Under the pieces are notes generated by a model that worked only from the letters and a program-made list of their open reading frames with translations, had not been told where the DNA came from and made no database searches. This document shows positions 50,691-58,387 of a DNA stretch of 64,000 nucleotides, piece after piece; the first letter of the stretch is position 1; each line of letters starts with the position of its first letter. The stretch covers positions 1 to 64,000 of the forward strand of contig JBKPMR010000016.1 in the NCBI GenBank assembly GCA_046732255.1, given 5' to 3'. This DNA comes from DATBLE01 sp046732255. GTDB taxonomy: Bacteria > Actinomycetota > Thermoleophilia > Gaiellales > Gaiellaceae. A program made the position numbers and the translations under genes.

Positions 50691-50852
50691 ATGATTCTCC
50701 TCGTCTTGCTGGCACTGTTGGCGATTATCGCCTTCGGTCTCGGCTTCACGATCAAGTGGCTCTTCATCGTCGCGGTCGTGCTCGCGCTTGTCTGGCTGAT
50801 CTCGCTGCTGGCCGGCGGCATCGGCGGCCGATCGCGCGGAGCGTGGTGGTGA
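50691..50852 (+). CDS. 53-aa hydrophobic membrane protein
   Basis: Almost wholly hydrophobic: ILLVLLALLAIIAFGLGFTI and WLFIVAVVLALVWLISLLAG, ending GGRSRGAWW. It fits the widespread small hydrophobic proteins of actinobacteria (lmo0937-like), often stress-induced. ATG 50691 has a near-perfect AGGAGGTGAT seven bases upstream, the strongest ribosome site in the window, implying high expression. The next gene starts three bases after its stop. Confidence 0.75.
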   Translation: MILLVLLALLAIIAFGLGFTIKWLFIVAVVLALVWLISLLAGGIGGRSRGAWW

Positions 50853-50855
50853 CGG

Positions 50856-51206
50856 ATGCCGCCACGTGGAGTCAAGAAGGGAACGAAGCGGGCGCGCCAG
50901 TACGAGCACATCAAGCAAAGCGAGCGCCGGAGCGGCGCCTCCGAGAGCCGCGCTGAGGAGATCGCTGCGCGCACTGTCAACAAGGAGCGCGCACGCTCGG
51001 GTGAGGCTCAGAGCAGCTCACGGCTGTCCCGGACGGATCTCTCGTCCGGCCGCCGCGGCGGCCTCCGCTCGGGAAGCGGCCGGGCGAAGGGCCGCACGTA
51101 CAAGCAGCTCTACAACGAAGCCCGCTCGCTCGACATCTCCGGCCGGTCGGAGATGAACAAGGCACAGCTTCAGCGCGCGGTCGACCGGAAAAAGGCCAGT
51201 CGCTGA
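50856..51206 (+). CDS. basic protein with Rho N-terminal/SAP-like domain (so-called plasmid stabilization protein)
   Basis: 116 residues, Arg/Lys/Ser-rich. GVKKGTKRARQYEHIKQSER and the conserved ARTVNKERARSGEA segment lead to a disordered Arg/Gly part, then a C-terminal helical domain TYKQLYNEARSLDISGRSEM...NKAQLQRAVDRKK like Rho_N/SAP nucleic-acid-binding modules. Such proteins are annotated as plasmid stabilization or ChaB-neighbour proteins without direct evidence. Likely binds DNA or RNA. Cotranscribed with the 53-residue membrane protein. Confidence 0.72.
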   Translation: MPPRGVKKGTKRARQYEHIKQSERRSGASESRAEEIAARTVNKERARSGEAQSSSRLSRTDLSSGRRGGLRSGSGRAKGRTYKQLYNEARSLDISGRSEMNKAQLQRAVDRKKASR

Positions 51207-51221
51207 GGAGAGAAGAAACGG

Positions 51222-51246
51222 GGGACAGGTCTGTCAGACCTGTCCC
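51222..51246. terminator. REP-like palindrome, copy 1, at convergent gene ends
   Basis: Perfect 12-base arms GGGACAGGTCTG and CAGACCTGTCCC around a single T lie between the ends of the plus-strand basic protein (51206) and the minus-strand STAS gene (51268). A second copy with the same core and flanks (ACGGG before, CTC after) occurs at 63033. Serves as a bidirectional terminator by position; the repetition suggests a REP-type mobile palindrome. Confidence 0.65.
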
Positions 51247-51267
51247 TCCCTGTGCTCCCGGCTCCTT

Positions 51268-51609
51268 CTACGCGAGAGCTTCTTCGAGTGAGTCGACGAC
51301 GCTGAGCGGTTCGGTCAGCCGGGTGATCTCGAAGACGTTGCGGACGGCATGGTCGGCTGGGCTGACGATCCGGAAGGCGACGTCGTGCTGGGCCAGCTCC
51401 TGCTGCGACTGGACGAAGGCGTTGAGCGCCGACGAATCGAGGAAGGTGACCTCGGATAGATCGACGATCACGCGCGCCGCGTCTCCCTGACCGGAGTCGA
51501 TCGCAGTGGATACCTCCGGCGCGGTCGCCATGTCGATCTCGCCGACGATTGCAATCACGACGGCGTCACCGACACGAGTCGACCTGAGCTCGAAAGGCGT
51601 ATCGGTCAT
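51268..51609 (-). CDS. STAS-domain anti-sigma factor antagonist, copy B
   Basis: 113 residues: VVIAIVGEIDMATAPEVSTA, DLSEVTFLDSSALNAFVQSQ with Ser at the phosphorylation loop (DSSALN), and a C-terminal helix VVDSLEEALA. Lies 43 bases downstream of the SpoIIE phosphatase on the same strand, so it is probably that phosphatase's substrate. ATG 51609 is chosen as the start of conserved sequence. Confidence 0.9.
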   Translation of the reverse strand: MTDTPFELRSTRVGDAVVIAIVGEIDMATAPEVSTAIDSGQGDAARVIVDLSEVTFLDSSALNAFVQSQQELAQHDVAFRIVSPADHAVRNVFEITRLTEPLSVVDSLEEALA

Positions 51610-51652
51610 GGTCGGGGGACGCCCTCGAACAGGGGCAGCGCGGGCCACGCTA

Positions 51653-54286
51653 TCACGGCGTCGATTGGGTCGCGGATGCGTAGTCCTCGGCCACCCGAAT
51701 CGCTCTCCCGACCTTGCGGTCGAACATGACGCGGGTGCCGTGAAGGCCCGTCTCGACCTTCATGGCGTCCATCAGCTGCTCGATCAGCATCAGGCCGCGG
51801 CCTCGCTCGTCGCTCGGCGTCGGCTCACGCCACGCACCGTGGTCCTCGACCACCACCCGGAGCGTCTCGCCCTCCCTGGCCACGGTCACGTCGACGGAAC
51901 CGCCGCCGCTGTCGCGATACGCATGCTCGATTGCGTTGTTGCATGCCTCGCTGACCGCGAGGACGACGTCGACGACGTCGTCATGCTCGAGGCCGTGTCC
52001 GACCAGCCACGCATCCAGACGGCGGCGCATCCCGCGAAGCATCCTCGGGTCGGACGGGATCTCGTACTCGAAGGCCAGCCGGTCGACGTCGAGCGAGGCG
52101 ACGAGGAGCGCGACGTCGTCGTCGGTCGGCCCGATCGCCTCGCCGATGCGCGCCAGCAGGACGTCGGGTGGGACGCCCGGTTCGGCGGCGACAAGCTCAG
52201 CGAGGATGTCGATCGCCCGGTCGATGTCCTCGCCGCGCCGCTCGACGAGACCGTCGGTGTAGAGCACGAGCTCGGCCTGAACCGGCAGCGGCATGTCGGC
52301 CTCGACCACGTCGGTGGGACCCGCGACTCCGATCGGCGGAGCGCTCGCCTCGTCGAGCCTCGTGACCCGGCCCGTGCTGCGGTCGAGCAGCAGCGGCGGC
52401 GGGTGACCGGCGCACGAGTACGAGAGGCGACCCGTGTACGGGTCGAACGTGACCACGGCGAGGGTGATCATGCTGTCGACGTCGGCATGCCGCAGCATGC
52501 GCCGGACGATCTGTGCAGGTGAGTCGAGCTCCTGTCCGTAGACCTCGAACGTGTGCCGCTGACGGCTCATCACCACCGCTGCCCCGACGCCCCGTCCGCT
52601 GACGTCGCCGACGCAGAGGTGCAGGATCCCGTCCGGGCGACGGACGGCGTCGTACCAGTCGCCGCCGACCTCGACCGCCTCCTCGCCCGCGCGGTAGTGC
52701 CCCGCCAGCTCGAGCCCGTCCCTGCTCGGCAACCGCTCGGGAAGCAGGCTGCGCTGGAGCCTGACCGCGAGGTCGTGCTCGTGCGCGAACAGCCGAGCGC
52801 GTTGGAGCGCGTACGACGCCTGGTCGGCGAAGGACAGCAGCAAGGCCCACTCGCTCGGCTCGAGCCGCGACGCGGTGCTCACCAGGGTGATCGTCCCGGC
52901 CGCGCCGCCGTCGTTGGCGGCGATCGGAAGGCTGTGGATTGCCTTGAGCCTCCGGCCGCTGGCGACGTACAGGTCGCGCAGCTTCGGATCGCCCTCGAGC
53001 GGGACCGTGGTCGGCGCCTCCACGCCGACGGCCGCGATCGACTCGAGCCCCGGCGCGGTCTCGACGAGACGCCGTGCGCGCGGCAGCCTCGAATCCGTCT
53101 CGACCCCGAGGCGACCGTCCTGCTCGATTCCGGCGACCGCGACCGCGTTCGGGAAGGCGGCCTTCAGCGACGCGAGCAGCGCACCGGTGACCTCGGGCGG
53201 GGTGTTCGCCCCCGCGAGGGCACGCGTGAGGCCGGTCCACGAGCCGGCACGCTCCTTCTGGCGCTCGCTCTCGCGGCGCGCCCGGCGGGCGACGAACGCG
53301 AGGATCGCGATCACGAGGAGCAGACCGGCGGCCAGCGAGCCGACCTCGAGGAAGAGCGAACGGCGGGCGGCGGCGAACACAGAGGAGCGGGGACGATCGA
53401 TCACCGTCACCCAGGCGGGCACCCGCGAGGCCGCGAACGCGACGACGTGATCTCCCCTTCCGTCGAGCCCCTTGGTCGAAGTGATCACGCCGGATGTTCG
53501 GCTGCGGAGGCGGTTCAGAAGTGCCACGTTCTGGACGGGTGCGAAGCCTCCGCCCAGCAGGAGCCGTCCGTTCCGATCGACCACCCGGAGGTCGCTGTAG
53601 CCGAGCTCCAGCGCCTGCCGGTTTTCCCCTGTCGGCTTCAGCAGGATGCTGCCGACGAGCACCCCGGAAACGTCACCTCGACGGCTGAACGTCGGTACGG
53701 CGATGATGACCTGCTCCTTTCTGTTCCGCCGACCGACCAGTCCCGCGCTGACGTACGGGGAGCGGGTGGCCAGGGCGCGGCGAAAGTACTGGCGATCGGA
53801 GATGTTGATCGGCTTCGCCCTCGCCGCGAGACTGCTGGCCCGTACGGTTCCGGACTGGTCTACCCAGGCGATACCGCCGCTGAAAGGCGGGTTGCCTGGA
53901 GGCGCGAGGCGCCGGAAGAACTCGCTCATCTGCGGGAAGTCCTGTTCGACGACGGCCGGCGCCTTCGCGATCGAGTCGAGGTTCGAAACCTGACCATCGA
54001 AGTACGTGTCTATGAGAGCTCCGACGGCCACCGCGCGCGCGCGCAGCTCCTTCGCCGCGCGGGACTTCGCGTCGTCGTACTGGTTCCAGGCCAGCGCCAC
54101 GGTTATCCCTGCGAGCAGCAGAACTGCGGCGAGCGCGGCCGCGATCAGGCGGCGGCGGGACGAGGCCGAGTCACGCTCGAGACCTTCGAGCGGGCTCGGC
54201 TGGCCGCGGGCGGGCCCGCCCCGAAACCAGCGGCGTCGGACCCTCGCTGCACCGTTCTCGGACTTCGGCGCCCGCCGCCCGGTCAT
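51653..54286 (-). CDS. membrane SpoIIE/RsbU phosphatase with cache, GAF and HATPase domains
   Basis: 877 residues. Membrane helix about 46-66; extracellular cache-like sensor about 70-300 (DRQYFRRALATRSPYVSAG, VSGVLVGSILL); second helix about 314-336; GAF-like domain about 350-510; PP2C/SpoIIE phosphatase about 520-715 with VGGDWYDAV and CVGDVSGRGVGAAVVMSR metal sites; RsbW-type HATPase about 725-860 with EACNNAIEHAY, VEDHGAW and RGRGLMLIEQL. An external signal would control dephosphorylation of STAS partners, while the ATPase domain could phosphorylate them or bind a sigma factor. Divergent from the gene at 54357. Confidence 0.92.
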   Translation of the reverse strand: MTGRRAPKSENGAARVRRRWFRGGPARGQPSPLEGLERDSASSRRRLIAAALAAVLLLAGITVALAWNQYDDAKSRAAKELRARAVAVGALIDTYFDGQVSNLDSIAKAPAVVEQDFPQMSEFFRRLAPPGNPPFSGGIAWVDQSGTVRASSLAARAKPINISDRQYFRRALATRSPYVSAGLVGRRNRKEQVIIAVPTFSRRGDVSGVLVGSILLKPTGENRQALELGYSDLRVVDRNGRLLLGGGFAPVQNVALLNRLRSRTSGVITSTKGLDGRGDHVVAFAASRVPAWVTVIDRPRSSVFAAARRSLFLEVGSLAAGLLLVIAILAFVARRARRESERQKERAGSWTGLTRALAGANTPPEVTGALLASLKAAFPNAVAVAGIEQDGRLGVETDSRLPRARRLVETAPGLESIAAVGVEAPTTVPLEGDPKLRDLYVASGRRLKAIHSLPIAANDGGAAGTITLVSTASRLEPSEWALLLSFADQASYALQRARLFAHEHDLAVRLQRSLLPERLPSRDGLELAGHYRAGEEAVEVGGDWYDAVRRPDGILHLCVGDVSGRGVGAAVVMSRQRHTFEVYGQELDSPAQIVRRMLRHADVDSMITLAVVTFDPYTGRLSYSCAGHPPPLLLDRSTGRVTRLDEASAPPIGVAGPTDVVEADMPLPVQAELVLYTDGLVERRGEDIDRAIDILAELVAAEPGVPPDVLLARIGEAIGPTDDDVALLVASLDVDRLAFEYEIPSDPRMLRGMRRRLDAWLVGHGLEHDDVVDVVLAVSEACNNAIEHAYRDSGGGSVDVTVAREGETLRVVVEDHGAWREPTPSDERGRGLMLIEQLMDAMKVETGLHGTRVMFDRKVGRAIRVAEDYASATQSTP

Positions 54287-54319
54287 CCGGCGTAGCGTAG
54301 CGCCGCGTCCCGGCGTCTG

Positions 54320-54349
54320 TTCAACTCCTGTTCAAAACCGGTGTAGGCT
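54320..54349 (+). promoter_or_regulatory. candidate leaderless promoter of the 54357 gene
   Basis: TTCAAC (54320-54325), 18 bases, then TAGGCT (54344-54349) stand seven bases ahead of ATG 54357, so transcription would begin at about the start codon. TGTTCAA occurs twice, four bases apart (54318-54324 and 54329-54335), a possible regulator site. Confidence 0.4.
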
Positions 54350-54356
54350 GCCGTCC

Positions 54357-54683
54357 ATGGACCGAGAGGTTCGCAAGGGCCTGAACGAGAGCTGGTTCCG
54401 CGAGGTGAACGAGCGCCTCGAGCAACGGGCCGACGTGGAAGGACGAGCGGAGATGTTCCACGTGCTCTGCGAGTGCGAGCGGGAGGACTGCGGGGCCCGG
54501 ATCACGATCGCCTTCGCCGACTACGAGCGCGTGCGTGCCGATCCGAGGGCGTTCGTCGTGCTTACGACCCACGTCGACACGGAGGTCGATCAGGTGGTGT
54601 CCACGCGGGATGACTACGTGGTTGTCCAGAAGTTCGGTGACGCCGGCCTGGTTGCAGAGGTTGAAAACCCGCGGGACGGTTAA
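54357..54683 (+). CDS. conserved-looking Cys-motif protein, 108 aa
   Basis: Not a family I can name. MDREVRKGLNESWFREVNER is a charged helix; MFHVLCECEREDCGARITI carries three Cys (CxCxxxxC) that could bind a metal; YERVRADPRAFVVLTTH and a final VVVQKFGDAGLVAEVENP follow. A strong promoter-like sequence lies directly upstream, and the MerR-HATPase fusion starts ten bases after its stop. Position suggests a redox- or metal-sensing part of the sigma-control module, which is inference. Confidence 0.6.
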   Translation: MDREVRKGLNESWFREVNERLEQRADVEGRAEMFHVLCECEREDCGARITIAFADYERVRADPRAFVVLTTHVDTEVDQVVSTRDDYVVVQKFGDAGLVAEVENPRDG

Positions 54684-54692
54684 GACGGGACC

Positions 54693-55367
54693 ATGAGGCG
54701 AGCAGGCGGAAGCGGGGTGACCGGCCTCGAGATCGGCGCCGTCGCTCGTGAGCTGGGCGTTACCCCGAGCACGTTGAGGACATGGGAGCGAAGGTACCGG
54801 GTCGTCGTGCCGCGTCGCGGCCGGCAGGGCCAGCGTCTCTACGACCCCGAGCAGGTGGTGACACTACGACGGGTCCTGTCGCAGGTCCGCCGAGGAACGC
54901 GGGCGAGCATGGCCCACGACCTCGCCGCCGAGCCGCGTCCGATTCGGACCGTACGGGTCCGCCTGGACCCCACCCCCGAGGCACCGCACGACGCGCGCCG
55001 GGCCGTCGATCGCCTGCTGAAGGACGTCGAGGACCTCCGGTTCGCGTTCTTCCTGCGCCTGGTCGCGAGCGAGCTAGTCAAGAACGCCGTGCTCCACGGC
55101 TCGGGAAGCTCACGCATCTCGATGACGGCTCGCCTGTTCGCCGACTCCGCAGAGCTCGAGATCGCGAACGACGGCAGTCGGCTGAGCCTGCGGCAGATGC
55201 GCGAACGGCGTCTGGAAGGAGGGCGCGGGCTCGACATCGTGGACGAGCTCGCCGACGCGTGGTCGATCGACACCGGCCCGGGCGGCACGCTTGTGACTGT
55301 CCGTCTCTCTGCGCGCGAGAGTCGGCCCAGCAACGGTCGTGTTTCGGAGGCTCGGCCGAGTGGGTAG
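54693..55367 (+). CDS. MerR-type HTH fused to an RsbW-like HATPase domain
   Basis: 224 residues. Residues about 11-75 are a MerR winged helix (LEIGAVARELGVTPSTLRTW, RRGRQGQRLYDPEQVVTLRR). Residues about 95-205 are a GHKL ATPase of the anti-sigma kind: N-box ASELVKNAVLHG, a reduced G1 box EIANDGSRLSL and G2 box GGRGLDIVDELADAW. The usual MerR dimerisation helix and effector domain are replaced by the kinase fold. It lies between a Cys-rich protein and a STAS antagonist, so it could link DNA binding to partner switching. I know of no characterised member. Confidence 0.8.
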   Translation: MRRAGGSGVTGLEIGAVARELGVTPSTLRTWERRYRVVVPRRGRQGQRLYDPEQVVTLRRVLSQVRRGTRASMAHDLAAEPRPIRTVRVRLDPTPEAPHDARRAVDRLLKDVEDLRFAFFLRLVASELVKNAVLHGSGSSRISMTARLFADSAELEIANDGSRLSLRQMRERRLEGGRGLDIVDELADAWSIDTGPGGTLVTVRLSARESRPSNGRVSEARPSG

Positions 55368-55402
55368 GTTGACCCGGCCGGTCCGCTAGACCGGCTACCT
55401 CA

Positions 55403-55783
55403 ATGGAGTTCAAGCTCGCAACCGCAGACCTCGGTCACGGCGTGTTCAGCGTCAGCGTCGCCGGCGAGGTCGACCTTGCCACCGCGCCGGAGCTGAAGGA
55501 GGCGCTCGGTGATGTAGTGTCGAGCGGCGCGCGCGGTGTCCTCGTCGATCTCTCGAACGCCACGTTCATCGACTCGACGACCTTGGGTGTGTTGATGGGC
55601 GCGGTCAAGCGGCTGCGACCGACCGGCGGTGAGCTCGTGATCGCCTGCCACGACCCGAATATCCGCAAGATCTTCGAGATCACCCTGCTCGACCGCGTGT
55701 TCAAGATCTACGACACGCCTGGCCCCGGGGTTGAGTACCTCCGCGAGACCCACGCCCCCGCGGCGGCGTCGGACGTCGGCTAG
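55403..55783 (+). CDS. STAS-domain anti-sigma factor antagonist, copy C
   Basis: 126 residues: VSVAGEVDLATAPELKEALG, FIDSTTLGVLMGAVKRLRP with the phosphorylatable Ser and FEITLLDRVFKIYDTPGPG. Very close to copy A at 31879. ATG 55403 lies 35 bases after the MerR-HATPase gene. Its end abuts the convergent RsbW gene at 55784, its likely kinase partner. Confidence 0.92.
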   Translation: MEFKLATADLGHGVFSVSVAGEVDLATAPELKEALGDVVSSGARGVLVDLSNATFIDSTTLGVLMGAVKRLRPTGGELVIACHDPNIRKIFEITLLDRVFKIYDTPGPGVEYLRETHAPAAASDVG

Positions 55784-56221
55784 CTAGCTCTCGGGGCTGA
55801 ACCGCTTCACGAGCCTGAGCCGCGTGCCGGCCCCGGTGCTGGCGATCTCGAGCTCGTCGGTCAGCACGCGGATGATCATCAGGCCCATCCCGTTCCCGGA
55901 CCCGTTGCGGCCCGCGCCGTCGGGGGAGGCCCCCGGCTCGAACCCGGAGCCCGAATCCTCGACCTCGACGGCGATCGTTCCCGGCTCCCCCGTGAGGCGG
56001 ACGACGATCGTGCCGGTGCGGCCCCCGCGCCCGTAGGCGTGCTGGATGACGTTCGTGCACGCCTCCGTGACCGCGAGCTTCAGGTCGGAGACGACTTCGC
56101 GGGGCGCACCTGCGTTGGCCGCCACGCCCGCCAGCGCCAACCGGGTCAGCGCCAGGTTCTCCGGCCGCGCGTCGAGCGTGAGCACGACGGTCCCGTGCGG
56201 GTACACGGCGAAGTCCGTCAC
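55784..56221 (-). CDS. RsbW/SpoIIAB-like anti-sigma kinase
   Basis: 145 residues of the HATPase_c_2 type: VSDLKLAVTEACTNVIQHAY (N-box with Glu and Asn), VEDSGSGFEPG (G1) and GNGMGLMIIRVLTDELEI (G2), all intact. It would bind the adjacent sigma factor and phosphorylate STAS antagonists. GTG 56221 overlaps the sigma stop (GTGA), ensuring matched production. Confidence 0.92.
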   Translation of the reverse strand: MTDFAVYPHGTVVLTLDARPENLALTRLALAGVAANAGAPREVVSDLKLAVTEACTNVIQHAYGRGGRTGTIVVRLTGEPGTIAVEVEDSGSGFEPGASPDGAGRNGSGNGMGLMIIRVLTDELEIASTGAGTRLRLVKRFSPES

Positions 56222-56976
56222 GGCTCCGCGATCTCCTCGCTCAGCTTCTCGAGCGCTCGCCTGATCAGTCGCGAAACGTGCATCTGCGAGATACCGATCT
56301 CGACAGCTATCTGCGACTGTGTCAAGCCCTCGACGAATCGCAGCTGGATGATCCGCCGCTCGCGCTCGTCTAGTGCCCGCAAGCCGCTTGCGAGCAGCTG
56401 CCGGTTCTCGGCCGCCTCGTAGCCGCGTTCCTCGTCGTCGATCAGGTCGATCAGCTCGGCGCCGGCGCCCTCGTCCGCGTCCAGGGCCCGGGTCAACGAG
56501 CGGGACGCGTACGCCCGGCCGACCTCGAGCGCCTCCACCACCTCTTCCTCGTCGACTCCCGTTTCCTCGGCGAGCTCCGCGATCGTCGGCGACCGGCCGA
56601 GCGTCGCAGTCAGCTCCTCGATCAGTCGGGACAGGCGGTAGTGCAGCTCCTTCAGCCGGCGGGGAACGGTCACCGACCAGCCGCGGTCGCGGAAGTGCCG
56701 CTTCAGCTCGCCGACGACGGTCGGGAAGACGTACGTCATCAGCTCGACGTCGCGGTCGAGGTCGAACCGCTCGATCGCCTTGATCAGACCGACCGACGCG
56801 ACCTGCTCGAGGTCGTCGATCTGCTCGCCTCGCCCCGCGTACCGATAGGCGATGCTGCGGACGACCGGGATGAAGCTCTCGATCAGGCGGTCGCGGGCCG
56901 CGATGTCGCCGTTCTCCCGGTAGGCGCGCAGGAGGGCGCGACGATCCGTCTCTGTAACGGAGCCGGGGCTCTTCAA
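56218..56976 (-). CDS. SigB/SigF/SigG-type general stress sigma factor
   Basis: 252 residues: region 2 SFIPVVRSIAYRYAGRGEQI, DLEQVASVGLIKAIERFDLD and LMTYVFPTVVGELKRHFRD; region 3 SPTIAELAEETGVDEEEVV; region 4 ALDERERRIIQLRFVEGLTQ and SQIAVEIGISQMHVSRLIRR. This is the class of stress/sporulation sigma factors controlled by partner switching. The start is TTG 56976, overlapping the upstream stop (TTGA). Encoded between an intact RsbW and a degenerate RsbW-like protein. Confidence 0.94.
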   Translation of the reverse strand: MKSPGSVTETDRRALLRAYRENGDIAARDRLIESFIPVVRSIAYRYAGRGEQIDDLEQVASVGLIKAIERFDLDRDVELMTYVFPTVVGELKRHFRDRGWSVTVPRRLKELHYRLSRLIEELTATLGRSPTIAELAEETGVDEEEVVEALEVGRAYASRSLTRALDADEGAGAELIDLIDDEERGYEAAENRQLLASGLRALDERERRIIQLRFVEGLTQSQIAVEIGISQMHVSRLIRRALEKLSEEIAEP

Positions 56977-57377
56977 ACCCCAGGCACCACTTCGGCCGTA
57001 CTCCTGTTCTTGCGCAGTACGACGGCCGGAGCGGCGCCGGCGACGACGTCGACGCTGTCGACCAGCCGGCCGAGGCAGCTGAGGAGGTCGAGACCCTCCC
57101 CGCCGTCCGGGAACCGCGGGTCGATCGGCTTCCCCTCCGAGCCACTGACGGTGACCGTGAGGTCTTCGTCGGTGCTGGCCAGCGAGACGGTCGCGTAGCC
57201 GTCGTCCACCGGGACTGACCTCAGCGCGAGCTCGATCGCGAGCTGGAGGTCATCGATCGCCTCGAAGCCGAACTCCAGCTGCGAGCCGACCCCGGCGGTC
57301 ACGAGCCGGGCGACGTTGACGTATCCGTCAACAGGGAGGCTGATCGAAACCGAATTCGTGGTCGGGGAATCGCCCAC
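56973..57377 (-). CDS. degenerate RsbW-like HATPase-fold protein
   Basis: 134 residues: SVSISLPVDGYVNVARLVTA, then AIDDLQLAIELALRSVPVDD where the N-box should be (no Asn at the catalytic site), no clear DxGxG box (SGSEGKPIDP) and GGEGLDLLSCLGRLVDSVDV as a relic of G2. It looks like an RsbW fold that has lost ATP binding, hence a sigma- or STAS-binding partner rather than a kinase. GTG 57377 by conservation; no ribosome site. Overlaps the sigma start by four bases. Confidence 0.75.
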   Translation of the reverse strand: MGDSPTTNSVSISLPVDGYVNVARLVTAGVGSQLEFGFEAIDDLQLAIELALRSVPVDDGYATVSLASTDEDLTVTVSGSEGKPIDPRFPDGGEGLDLLSCLGRLVDSVDVVAGAAPAVVLRKNRSTAEVVPGV

Positions 57378-57430
57378 GATGGGAGGGATACCACAGCCCG
57401 CCTGGCCACAAACGCCCGGTACGGCTGCGC

Positions 57431-57739
57431 CTACGCTACAGCGGTGCGGGAATCGTCCTCGACGTACTCCGAGAGCGTCCGCTCGACGTCGCCGAGCGTC
57501 GCGCGGCCCCTCAGGCAGGCCAGCCGCCGGCGCCCACGGAACATGACGATGGAAGGGATCTCCTGCACACCGAGACGGCGGACGAGGTCCGGCCGCTCGT
57601 CCGCGTCGACGCGGGCGACCCGGACGCGGTCGCGCTCTCGCACCTGGAGCCGAGCGAGCACGGACTCCATCCGGCGCCCTACTCCCGAGGTGCGCCTGGT
57701 GACCAGCAGAACGAGGATGTTGGAGTTCGTATCGGCCAC
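57431..57739 (-). CDS. thioredoxin-fold protein lacking the CxxC motif
   Basis: 102 residues: SNILVLLVTRRTSGVGRRME, VARVDADERPDLVRRLGVQE, IPSIVMFRGRRRLACLRG (cis-Pro after Ile) and a final helix. The fold pattern is thioredoxin, but the active-site Cys pair is replaced (TSGVGRR where WCxxCR is expected); the only Cys is in RRLACLRG. It probably has a binding role. GTG 57739. It lies 53 bases upstream of the RsbW-like gene and may start the sigma operon. Confidence 0.75.
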   Translation of the reverse strand: MADTNSNILVLLVTRRTSGVGRRMESVLARLQVRERDRVRVARVDADERPDLVRRLGVQEIPSIVMFRGRRRLACLRGRATLGDVERTLSEYVEDDSRTAVA

Positions 57740-57811
57740 GGCTCCCTGATTCCCATCGGGTCCGCATGGAAACCTTGATCCCGCCGGGCGCTGTGTGACG
57801 ATGCCGGGAAC

Positions 57812-58363
57812 GTGCGCAGCCTCCGCGTACCCTTCGCCGACGAGCTGTCGCAGCCGCGACGCCTGTTTACCGGGCGGCGGGCGCGGAAGGCGGCCCGTGT
57901 GGGCGGACACTGGGTCGGCTACGGGTGGTACATGTCCTTCGGGACCGTCGTCCCGCTGTTCGTCTTCCTCGGCGGCTACGCGCTGCAGCTGACGTTCGTC
58001 GGAGAGCCGATCGCGCGCCGCGTCTACCGATTCGGGATCTGGACCTCGACGCTCGGTCAGGACCCGCCCGGCAAGGACAAGGTCGACGCGAAGATGTCTG
58101 CCGGCGGCAAGCGGCCGTTCTTCGAACGGGTCCGCCCCTACCTCCCCCCGGGATGGCTCGAGCGCCGCGGCCGGCCGTTCTCGCTCCCCGTTCGCGTCGT
58201 TTGGTTCGTCCTGGTCGGCTGGTGGCTCGGCGCGGTCTGGGTCGTGATCTCGTGGAGCCCGTTCTTGCTCCCGTACCCGCTCTTCGACACCGTCGCAGGA
58301 CTGCTGCGCGAGGTGCGGTGCACGATGACGCTCGCGCTGCCGGATCGCGCCCGGCCAGGCTGA
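57812..58363 (+). CDS. YccF-like membrane protein
   Basis: 183 residues. SFGTVVPLFVFLGGYALQLTF is a first membrane helix; after a charged loop (GKDKVDAKMSAGGKRPFFER), VVWFVLVGWWLGAVWVVIS and the following hydrophobic stretch resemble the YccF inner-membrane domain (the GWWLG motif). GTG 57812. Function unknown. It is divergent from the thioredoxin-fold gene, with 72 bases between. Confidence 0.55.
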   Translation: MRSLRVPFADELSQPRRLFTGRRARKAARVGGHWVGYGWYMSFGTVVPLFVFLGGYALQLTFVGEPIARRVYRFGIWTSTLGQDPPGKDKVDAKMSAGGKRPFFERVRPYLPPGWLERRGRPFSLPVRVVWFVLVGWWLGAVWVVISWSPFLLPYPLFDTVAGLLREVRCTMTLALPDRARPG

Positions 58364-58387
58364 GCCTCGGCGGGCTACGCTCCTGAG

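Noticed and set aside
50856..51206. Plasmid or toxin-antitoxin stability locus
   Set aside because: The common annotation is plasmid stabilization, but no toxin, partition or replication gene is nearby; the protein only shows a Rho_N/SAP-like domain.
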